Below are positions 1 to 5,741 of a stretch of DNA of 17,939 nt, piece by piece. Both the position numbers and the translations under genes were made by a program. Within the stretch, counting starts at the first letter, position 1; every line of letters begins with the position of its first letter. Origin of the DNA: an uncultured Chloroflexota bacterium (GTDB lineage Bacteria > Chloroflexota > Anaerolineae > Anaerolineales > Anaerolineaceae); NCBI GenBank assembly GCA_902795255.1, contig CADBKS010000038.1:1-17939 (forward strand), given 5' to 3'. The notes below the pieces were generated by a model, which had not been told where the DNA came from, did not search any database, and saw nothing but the letters and a program-made list of their open reading frames with translations.

Positions 1-1061
1 CCTCCCAGCTCCAGGACTTTCCAAATCGGAATGGAAGCGAGCCGGTCGATCTTTCTCTGACGTTCGTCCGTCTCCCAGATCGTCCCCTTCGTTTCAGTCA
101 CGATCATCTCCTCATCCGGGCTCATCCGTTCCGGATTTTTCCTGCCGGTTTCATCAGAACCGTTCCGGTGGATCCGGAGATGTCCGGTTTCCGTTTCAGC
201 AAGGATGCTCCGGCCTTCGCTATTTTCCTTTTCGATGATCTCAGCCGCTTCAGCCGGTCCATCCGCACGCCCGGAACGATCAGCCGCAGGAAGTGCATGC
301 TGCTGTAAGCGTTTAGGAAGATTTGCAGCTTCATCCTCCGGAACACCATCCGTGATTTCAGCCGCGCGGTTATTGCCGGTGCAGCTGTCAGCCGCGGGAA
401 CTTCATTTTTCAGGACCGGCAAAGAAGATCCGGCGCGAAAGACCGGCGGCGTGATACGACGGCGTACATAGTCCCGGTTGGATGCATTCTTCGTGAAAAG
501 GTTCGCCTCTATCGCAGTCCGGGAGGAAAGCCCGCTGCTGTGGCTGAAGCTGCATTCATAGATCTTCCGCTCCGTCGATTTCAGGCGCTCCGCCAGACTC
601 AGGAAACGGAACTGCATATCCAGCCATTTTCCGGGAAGTTCCGGATTTCCGCTGATAAATTCATCCACCGCCCTGTCGAGCTTGCGGACATTGAATGACA
701 CCAGTCCGTAAAGCCAGTGCGTCGAAAGATTCTCGATCTCTGGATGATCCTTTTTCTGCTGCTTAAGCACTTCCAGCGTCAGACAGCAGCTGCCCAGATA
801 TTTCACGCCTTTTTCCAGATAACCAAGAACTTCAAGATATTTGGCCGATTTACGATTATATTTTACGGAGAGGCTGAAGAAAAACTCCGTTCTCTTCCGG
901 ACCATTTCCGCCGTCTCGCCGAAAGTCAGCGGCGCAATGCTGTAATCAGAGAGCGACTCAAACGGCAGCTCATTCTCATCCGCTCCGCGATCGGGAACAG
1001 AAGCAGCCGCGTTCACATCAAACGCGCCCATCTCATCAAGAATTTTTTCACCGTTCGTCAT
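1..1061 (-). CDS. Hypothetical protein, C-terminus cut by the window edge
   Basis: The minus strand is open from an ATG at 1061 to the window edge, giving at least 353 codons. The start is supported by GGGAG eight bases upstream and by an in-frame TAA only two codons before the ATG. The protein begins MTNGEKILDEMGAFDVNAAA. Residues about 50-190 look globular and helical (for example FFFSLSVKYNRKSAKYLEVL and LSTHWLYGLVSFNVRKLDRA). From about residue 210 the sequence becomes an Ala/Glu/Gly-rich, low-complexity linker, then charged again near the edge (ETKGTIWETDERQRKIDRLA). Codon use (CTG, CCG, GAT, GAA) matches the recognisable genes in the window. I do not recognise a family. The order of a helical domain and a disordered linker would fit a multi-domain or structural protein, but that is inference. 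The real C-terminus lies outside the window. Confidence 0.75.
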   Translation of the reverse strand, partial: MTNGEKILDEMGAFDVNAAASVPDRGADENELPFESLSDYSIAPLTFGETAEMVRKRTEFFFSLSVKYNRKSAKYLEVLGYLEKGVKYLGSCCLTLEVLKQQKKDHPEIENLSTHWLYGLVSFNVRKLDRAVDEFISGNPELPGKWLDMQFRFLSLAERLKSTERKIYECSFSHSSGLSSRTAIEANLFTKNASNRDYVRRRITPPVFRAGSSLPVLKNEVPAADSCTGNNRAAEITDGVPEDEAANLPKRLQQHALPAADRSGRADGPAEAAEIIEKENSEGRSILAETETGHLRIHRNGSDETGRKNPERMSPDEEMIVTETKGTIWETDERQRKIDRLASIPIWKVLELG

Positions 1062-1207
1062 CGTTTACGCTCCCGTCATTCTTCATTCGTCATCTGCCGG
1101 CTGCCGGTATTCAGCGGTCTTTCATACCACATCAAAATGCGGTACCCAACATTCTGATTAGCAGTTTACCGTATCCAAACGCAAAAATAAACCGGCAATG
1201 TTGTCCC

Positions 1208-1237
1208 TTGACATTTGTTCTGAAATGTGGTAAGGAT
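1208..1237 (+). promoter_or_regulatory. Possible promoter with overlapping dyad
   Basis: A perfect -35 box TTGACA (1208-1213) overlaps a 6-6-6 dyad ACATTT-GTTCTG-AAATGT (1211-1228). A -10 box at 17-18 spacing (TAAGGA/AAGGAT, 1231-1237) is weak. The dyad could be an operator. It lies about 400 bases before the CARF nuclease start and could drive the small ORF remnant at 1343 and the nuclease together. The region 1062-1644 holds no other clear signal. Confidence 0.3.
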
Positions 1238-1342
1238 TTTTTCTATATCCGGTCCGGAATCATTACGCTTCTATAAACGCTCTCTCCCGATCGCCGTTTG
1301 CATATCAAAGTGAGCTCTTAGACGAGGAACAAACGAACCCAT

Positions 1343-1604
1343 GTGATCACACCGCTGTGGTCTGTCAGTTATGTCTGCGGTCATGTGTATAACGGGGACT
1401 TACCGGTCGGCTCGGATCTGCCGGATTTTGAATCAGATCCGGGGCCATATATTTTCCGGTTGTTCACCCGGGTGGATGAAGAGCAGATCAAAAGCCCTAA
1501 GCGGCTCAGAGAGGCATGCCCGATCAAAGGGCAGCTGCCCGGCGGAAAAAGCTTTTGAAAAGCAGGGCATCAAAAGACTGCGTCCAAAATTTACCACTCA
1601 ATAA
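1343..1604 (+). pseudogene. Possible decayed small ORF, faintly rubredoxin-like
   Basis: A GTG-started frame at 1343-1558 has codon use like the real genes nearby (GTC GGC TCG GAT CTG CCG GAT) and contains YVCGHVYNGDLP, which recalls the first half of a rubredoxin knuckle. Near its end it reads ACPIKGQL. The neighbouring frame then reads CPAEKAFEKQGIKRL up to a TAA at 1602-1604. Joining the two by a frameshift would resemble the CPxCxxPxEKFEKQ end of rubredoxin-like domains. There is no good ribosome binding site, one cysteine of each CxxC is missing, and about 40 residues separate the halves. A decayed gene is possible, and so is chance. Confidence 0.25.
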
Positions 1605-1644
1605 ATTCTTTATCCTGATAAAATATTCTGCAGAGGATAAAAAT

Positions 1645-2688
1645 ATGAAACTGATTTGTCTGCTTGGGAATGATCCGCTGCAGGTCCTGATGCCGCTGCA
1701 GCTTACAAGGCTTTTTGACGGGGCATATCTAATCGTCAATGAGCGATCTGTTTGCCTTGCCCGTCAGATTCTGGCCTTTCTGGAAGCAAATGATACCGAC
1801 AGCGAAGGAACACCCTGGCAGGAAGCGATCCATTTTGTCAGGATCGAAAAGGATGCAGACTATCAGTCAGTCCGGGGTGTGATCAGCGGGATCGTCGCAC
1901 GGGAATACTGCCGGAACGAAGAAGTTGCCTTTAATTATTATTCCGGTTATAACAGGCAGGCAAAATTAGCCATGAACCATACGGCCAATTATTTTCTGGC
2001 ACCGCTTATGGTCGTCGATCCCCACACTCACATGCTGTGTCTGCTGTCAAAAAGCTGGGACCGGCAGACGATCTATCGGGAGCATCTGCCCTGGATCCCA
2101 CTCAAGTCTGCTGTTTCAAAGATGCTCGATCTCGAAGGGATAACCTGGGAACGAACCTTTCCTGCAGGGTCTAAAGGAATCAACTATGAGCGGAAGATCT
2201 TCGCTGAATTTACCGCAGCAAAGGACCGCGGAGAATTTGATGATGTGGAGCGGAATCTGTTGTTCACCTGGAATCAGGCCGGAAAGACAAACGAGATCGA
2301 TATCGTCGCTCTGAGATCCGGTGTTATATGCTTCATCTCCGTAAAGAGCGGAAGGAACATGAAGAAAGCATGGAATTTCGCTCGGGAATATAAAAAAATG
2401 ATAACGCGATATCCAAAGCAGATCACCGGGATACCCTGTCTTCACGTGCTGATCTGCAAAACATCATTCGGGAAGCAGCGGTTCGAGCGAATGCTCGCTG
2501 ACGGCATCCTTGCCATTGACGATGTCCGCACCGACGAACAAACATCCCTCACGGTCGATATGACAGCATACGCCGCGGATCTCATCGCAAAGACCGGCCA
2601 TCCGCTTCCCTGCGATTTTTACCACAGATATATAAACAAACAATACGGGAAATGGGGCAACATCATCGGCCGGATGCGAGGAAAATGA
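1645..2688 (+). CDS. CARF domain plus PD-(D/E)XK nuclease, Card1/Can2-like (DUF1887-like)
   Basis: The 347-residue protein starts at ATG 1645, preceded by AGAGG eight bases upstream. A longer open frame back to 1516 has no Shine-Dalgarno and adds a basic, unlikely leader. The N-terminal half (about 1-135) looks like a CARF Rossmann domain, beginning MKLICLLGNDPLQVLMPLQL. In such families this domain binds cyclic oligoadenylate made by type III CRISPR complexes. The C-terminal half (about 175-295) carries a restriction-endonuclease core: E182 in INYERKIF, then TNEIDIVAL (E217, D219) and FISVKSGR (S232-x-K234), the D...(E/S)xK pattern of DUF1887/Card1/Can2 nucleases, which cut DNA or RNA when activated. 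Length agrees with Card1. At the place where many CARF domains have TGGTK, this protein has NYYSGYNRQAK. No cas gene or CRISPR array is visible in the window. Family assignment is from motif recognition only. Confidence 0.75.
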   Translation: MKLICLLGNDPLQVLMPLQLTRLFDGAYLIVNERSVCLARQILAFLEANDTDSEGTPWQEAIHFVRIEKDADYQSVRGVISGIVAREYCRNEEVAFNYYSGYNRQAKLAMNHTANYFLAPLMVVDPHTHMLCLLSKSWDRQTIYREHLPWIPLKSAVSKMLDLEGITWERTFPAGSKGINYERKIFAEFTAAKDRGEFDDVERNLLFTWNQAGKTNEIDIVALRSGVICFISVKSGRNMKKAWNFAREYKKMITRYPKQITGIPCLHVLICKTSFGKQRFERMLADGILAIDDVRTDEQTSLTVDMTAYAADLIAKTGHPLPCDFYHRYINKQYGKWGNIIGRMRGK

Positions 2689-2771
2689 AAGCCGATAAGC
2701 CATAAAATACGGGGGAGCCACATTTAGAGCCGTGGAACATAATTAAACATGTCGTCTCAGTCACATTAACC

Positions 2772-2994
2772 GGGGGCGAAGCTCCTGCTTCGAATATAAA
2801 ACGGGCGAAGCCCGAACCTTCCAAAGCAGGGGGCCGACGGGTGAGCGAAGCTCAGCCCGATCGGCCCCGGCCATTACAACCAGGCACGGCAAGCAGCCTA
2901 TGACAACTCACGAGCAGTCGGGCCGCGCCATGCAGCGCAGCTCCTGCTCCACATCGTGAAGGGCGTGGGCGACGCCCACCCCATACGGAGCAGG
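2772..2994. repeat. Cluster of strong hairpins with GCGAAGC cores (REP-like)
   Basis: The 440-base gap between the CARF nuclease and the next gene contains several stacked inverted repeats. GGGGGC-GAA-GCTCCT lies at 2772-2786 and overlaps CGAAGC-TCCT-GCTTCG at 2777-2792. CGGGC-GAA-GCCCG lies at 2802-2814. A 39-nt hairpin at 2830-2868 has GGGGCCGA, CGGG and TGAGC pairing with GCTCA, CCCG and TCGGCCCC around a GAA loop. At 2943-2994, CCTGCTCC pairs with GGAGCAGG around an inner GTGGGC-GAC-GCCCAC. GC content is higher than in the flanking genes. No open frame with a ribosome binding site was found. It could be a repetitive palindromic element, a structured RNA or a complex terminator. Confidence 0.6.
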
Positions 2995-3129
2995 TTTCTC
3001 ACTTCCGATTGCCATGTGCTCAATAAAGTAAGCTCTTTTAGCAGAGTGTTCCTGATCAAAAAAAATGGATAAAAATCGTTACAGACTGGTATATTGAAAT
3101 CACAAAACAGGTCGTAAAAGGAGTAGATA

Positions 3130-3783
3130 ATGACCACAATTGCAAAGGAAAGCAACAGATGCTCTGTCTGCGGAGCCGTCAACGAATTCACCGTACTTGC
3201 AAGCACCAATCAATTCGGATCTCCGGATCTTGATCTCCGTCCGGCTCCCATGAAACGATATACGATGGGACATTGGTACCAGGAATGCCCGGATTGCGGA
3301 TATATCTCCTATAAGGTTTCCACTCCCTGCGGTATTGATCCCTCATTTCTGAAGTCTGACGAATACCTTTCCTGTGAAGGTATTGACTTCAAGTCCGAAC
3401 TGGCTAAAAAGTTTTACAGATATTACATGATCAAACTGATGGACCATTCTCTCAGCGGAGCCTTTGATGCGGTACTGTATGCAGCATGGGCCTGCGATGA
3501 TGAAAATGATCAGGAGAATGCTGCCCTTTGCAGAAAGAAGGCAATACCGATCATTTCGGAATTACTGTCAGGCCCCAGAAAAAATGACAGCACTTTTCTG
3601 CTGATGAAGGCAGATATCCTAAGGAGATCCGGATGCTTCGAACAATTGCTCTCGGAATACAGAGATGTTGAATTTCATGACCGATTATTGGACCAGATCC
3701 TTGCTTTTGAGCTGGATAAGGCAAAACAGCAGGATACAGCATGCTATAGGGTCACAGACGTAACTGATCCGCAAAACAGTTGA
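3130..3783 (+). CDS. Zinc-ribbon protein with helical C-terminal region (DUF2225-like)
   Basis: The 217-residue protein starts at ATG 3130, with AGGAG (3119-3123) six bases upstream. The N-terminal part has two CxxC knuckles, C11-x2-C14 in RCSVCGAV and C53-x2-C56 in QECPDCGY, separated by a conserved-looking stretch (ASTNQFGSPDLDLRP). This arrangement resembles DUF2225-type zinc-binding proteins of Firmicutes. Residues about 88-205 are mainly amphipathic helix and may form TPR-like hairpins (AVLYAAWACDDENDQENAAL, LLMKADILRRSG). The protein has no signal peptide and should be cytoplasmic. Function is unknown, and a metal-stabilised scaffold or sensor is only a guess. It stands alone, between the hairpin cluster and a strong terminator. 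Confidence 0.8.
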   Translation: MTTIAKESNRCSVCGAVNEFTVLASTNQFGSPDLDLRPAPMKRYTMGHWYQECPDCGYISYKVSTPCGIDPSFLKSDEYLSCEGIDFKSELAKKFYRYYMIKLMDHSLSGAFDAVLYAAWACDDENDQENAALCRKKAIPIISELLSGPRKNDSTFLLMKADILRRSGCFEQLLSEYRDVEFHDRLLDQILAFELDKAKQQDTACYRVTDVTDPQNS

Positions 3784-3791
3784 CGCAGGGA

Positions 3792-3822
3792 CTGCTGCGA
3801 CCTGTTTTGCAGCAGCTCTTTT
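3792..3822 (+). terminator. Rho-independent terminator after the zinc-ribbon gene
   Basis: CTGCTGC (3792-3798) pairs with GCAGCAG (3809-3815) around a 10-base loop and is followed by CTCTTTT. It begins nine bases after the stop codon at 3781-3783. Confidence 0.8.
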
Positions 3823-3885
3823 ACAACCGTTTGCTGTTTTTATAAAAAATCATCGCATAAAGTATTACTTCCGATCCGGAAAGCA

Positions 3886-3930
3886 AAAACCGGTTTCTCC
3901 CCGTCTGAACTTGGGATGGAACCGGTTTTA
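3886..3930. terminator. Second terminator-like inverted repeat, possibly bidirectional
   Basis: AAAACCGGTT (3886-3895) and AACCGGTTTT (3920-3929) are perfect 10-bp arms with a 24-base loop. The arms end in T-rich sequence on both strands. It lies between convergent genes, so it could stop transcription from either side. Confidence 0.5.
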
Positions 3931-3952
3931 TTGATACCAAATAAACAAAAAA

Positions 3953-4035
3953 AAGGGGAGACACCCTGAGTGCAGCGGGCAGGAATGACGGGGAGAATCA
4001 CCTCGCTGCGGCACAAAATTGAAACCCGTCCCCTT
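3953..4035. repeat. 83-nt palindromic MITE/REP-like element
   Basis: The outer arms AAGGGGAGAC (3953-3962) and GTCCCCTT (4028-4035) pair apart from a two-base bulge. An inner pair, GTGCAGCG (3970-3977) with CGCTGC-GG-CAC (4004-4014), also has a two-base bulge. The loop contains GGAATGACGGGG (3982-3993), a 12-mer found again at 17692-17703. Position between convergent genes and the nested-palindrome form are typical of REP or MITE elements moved by IS200-like (RAYT) transposases. No transposase is in the window, so this is inferred from form alone. Confidence 0.5.
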
Positions 4036-4082
4036 GAATGTTCTGGATCGCCCTGTTCTTATTTTTTATCCCGGCATGCTGT

Positions 4083-4478
4083 TTATAACCGGGTTATTAT
4101 CGGTGTACTTTCGGCGAGTACATCGATAACGTGATCGGCTGTAGAAATACCATAGTGCGTTCCTCTGCCCGGCCACAAATAATCTTCTGAATGAATTATC
4201 AGATCATCATAAGCATCGATCAGTCTTGACCTTGTGAAAATGATAAGATAATTTTCCTGACGGATTTCATCATTATTCCATGCCGTGTATGACTCATTTC
4301 GGGTTAGATGCATAATATAATTTGGAAATTTTATCTGAAGCACAATCCCTGTCCGGGTGGAAATATGTATCGATAATGCGTTATCAGCAAAGCACTCTGT
4401 ATTTTGAATTTCCTCACAAATAACTAGTGAGGGAGGAACATTTCCAAATTCTTCATATTTTTCGCCAAAGCCGGTCAT
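4083..4478 (-). CDS. Hypothetical protein, 131 residues
   Basis: The minus-strand frame runs from ATG 4478 to a TAA at 4083-4085. An in-frame TAA about 14 codons upstream leaves this as the only good start, but no clear Shine-Dalgarno precedes it, so it may be weakly expressed or 5'-truncated. The product is a small, acidic, mixed alpha/beta protein (for example GIVLQIKFPNYIMHLTRNES and YLIIFTRSRLIDAYDDLIIH) with no signal peptide or membrane segment. I recognise no family. The DNA is clearly AT-richer than the sugar transport genes, as is the divergent regulator at 4720, which suggests a shared origin by transfer. A role as a small accessory or immunity-type protein cannot be tested here. 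Confidence 0.55.
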   Translation of the reverse strand: MTGFGEKYEEFGNVPPSLVICEEIQNTECFADNALSIHISTRTGIVLQIKFPNYIMHLTRNESYTAWNNDEIRQENYLIIFTRSRLIDAYDDLIIHSEDYLWPGRGTHYGISTADHVIDVLAESTPIITRL

Positions 4479-4719
4479 GATCTGATTACAACAAGCTACA
4501 TCATTGAAAGTTTATTTTGCAATTAAATTTAGGTACTTGATCCAAATAACAGGGCATCCAATGAAGTCTTATAATTACATAAGTGGCTATCAGTTCCTTC
4601 TTTGCCAGAAATAACACAATTCCGGCCTCAAAAATAGTCAGTCTTTTCGAAAGAAAAACAATGTACGGAAAGGATACACCATAGAAAAAAAAATTACAAG
4701 AAAGTATATAGATGAATTC
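4479..4719. other. AT-rich divergent intergenic region, nothing assigned
   Basis: This gap separates the divergent hypothetical gene and the HTH regulator. I saw no convincing promoter pair, dyad or small ORF. The 3' part has an AAAGGAT Shine-Dalgarno-like stretch at 4669-4675, discussed under the regulator start. Confidence 0.4.
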
Positions 4720-5655
4720 ATGGCAGAAAAGCGGAAATATAATCCCGATTCTGAAATCATGAATAACCTTTTTATTGGGGAACAAGATTATTCCTTTATA
4801 AACCAACCAGCATATGAGGATCCGGGCAGTCTGAGTGTGAATATTCGTAATTCTGTTCAAGGCTATACAAGAGATAAGGATGCTGCAATCAGGGTCTATA
4901 AATCATTTCTCGATTTTCTCAAAGAGAAAGGTATCTCATCTGATGTTCAATTTCCGCCTATTCCCATCTCAAATTCCTTTGAACGACTTATGTATATAGC
5001 AAAATTTTTGCATGATCCGGAACGGAAGATTTCAGAATTGAACGATGAGCTATGGCAAAGCAGTACAACAATTCAAGGTGATCTTAGCAAACTAAGAGGG
5101 ATAGTTGATCCAATACAAATATGTGGAAAAACTTTCAAAATTAATGAAACAAAACGCAGCAAAGGAAAAATTGCGTCAGCTTCTACCGCTCATCCACTTT
5201 TTTTGACACCGAATCTAACTCAGGTAATAGTTATGCTCAAGGGACTGAAAGCAATGAGTGAAAACCGTCACTATGCAAAATATGCCCAGACTGCCGCAGC
5301 GGATATTTGGGAGCAACTGTCGGATTATGCTAAAAAGAGGATCCATTATGTTTTGAGTGATCTGATGCCAGAGGATCTGTCATGGTATGAGAATCTGGAA
5401 AGAACTGACAACCATTTTCATACAGAATACGAATGCAGCGTAAATAACGATGTCATTGTTGACACGATAAAGAATGGTAAAACCTGTTTTGTTCAAGCTT
5501 TAGAAGGAGATGTGCCTGTTATTTACCATAATTGCCGAATCATCAGAGAATTTGACGATTTCACCCGTTTCAAGATTACCTCTGATGAAGGTGAAAAGAT
5601 GCTGACACCTGAAAATTACATCCGAAGTGCATACACACCGGAAGAGCTCGTTTGA
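4720..5655 (+). CDS. HTH transcriptional regulator, WYL/DeoR-like
   Basis: The 311-residue protein has a winged-HTH-like segment at about 87-130 (FERLMYIAKFLHDPERKISE, then TTIQGDLSKLRG). This resembles the N-terminal DNA-binding domains of DeoR/WYL regulators, where STTIQGDLSKL matches the SxxTIxRDLxxL recognition helix. About 85 residues precede the HTH, which is unusual. A helical middle (165-215) is followed by a C-terminal beta-rich segment (about 240-285, NGKTCFVQALEGDVPVIYHN) placed like a WYL ligand domain, but without an obvious W-Y-L triplet. The ATG at 4720 has only a weak Shine-Dalgarno. The frame stays open upstream to an ATA codon at 4681 with AAAGGAT at good spacing, so the true N-terminus may be 13 residues longer. 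It sits just upstream of the GGCT-fusion and HNH genes and probably regulates them. DNA is AT-rich. Confidence 0.65.
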   Translation: MAEKRKYNPDSEIMNNLFIGEQDYSFINQPAYEDPGSLSVNIRNSVQGYTRDKDAAIRVYKSFLDFLKEKGISSDVQFPPIPISNSFERLMYIAKFLHDPERKISELNDELWQSSTTIQGDLSKLRGIVDPIQICGKTFKINETKRSKGKIASASTAHPLFLTPNLTQVIVMLKGLKAMSENRHYAKYAQTAAADIWEQLSDYAKKRIHYVLSDLMPEDLSWYENLERTDNHFHTEYECSVNNDVIVDTIKNGKTCFVQALEGDVPVIYHNCRIIREFDDFTRFKITSDEGEKMLTPENYIRSAYTPEELV

Positions 5656-5679
5656 TAGAAAATTTAAGCTGAGCCCCCT

Positions 5680-5708
5680 TAGACAGGTCTCCTTTTTCTC
5701 TATAAAAT
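5680..5708 (+). promoter_or_regulatory. Probable promoter for the GGCT-fusion/HNH genes
   Basis: TAGACA (5680-5685), a 17-base spacer and TAAAAT (5703-5708) lie between the regulator stop and the next start. The ribosome binding site AAAGGAGA follows, just before ATG 5742. This would give the fusion and HNH genes their own transcript. Confidence 0.5.
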
Positions 5709-5741
5709 ATTGAAAAAACAAAAATAAAGGAGATTTAAATC

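Noticed and set aside
717..1157. 146-codon plus-strand frame
   Set aside because: It lies opposite the left-edge minus-strand gene, which has a good ribosome binding site and gene-like codon use. The product is a compositional shadow.
1516..1644. 43-residue N-terminal extension of the CARF nuclease
   Set aside because: It has no ribosome binding site, a basic atypical sequence and overlaps the possible ORF remnant. ATG 1645 has AGAGG at good spacing and begins with the typical first strand of a CARF fold.
2898..3209. 103-codon minus-strand frame across the hairpin cluster
   Set aside because: It overlaps the start of the well-supported zinc-ribbon gene and reads through palindromes. No ribosome binding site or family resemblance was seen.
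4012..4030. ATTGAAAC end typical of some CRISPR repeats
   Set aside because: There is only one occurrence, with no spaced direct repeats anywhere near it. It belongs to the palindromic element.
4501..4860. 119-codon minus-strand frame with hydrophobic residues
   Set aside because: It is a shadow of the AT-rich regulator start and its upstream gap, with no ribosome binding site.
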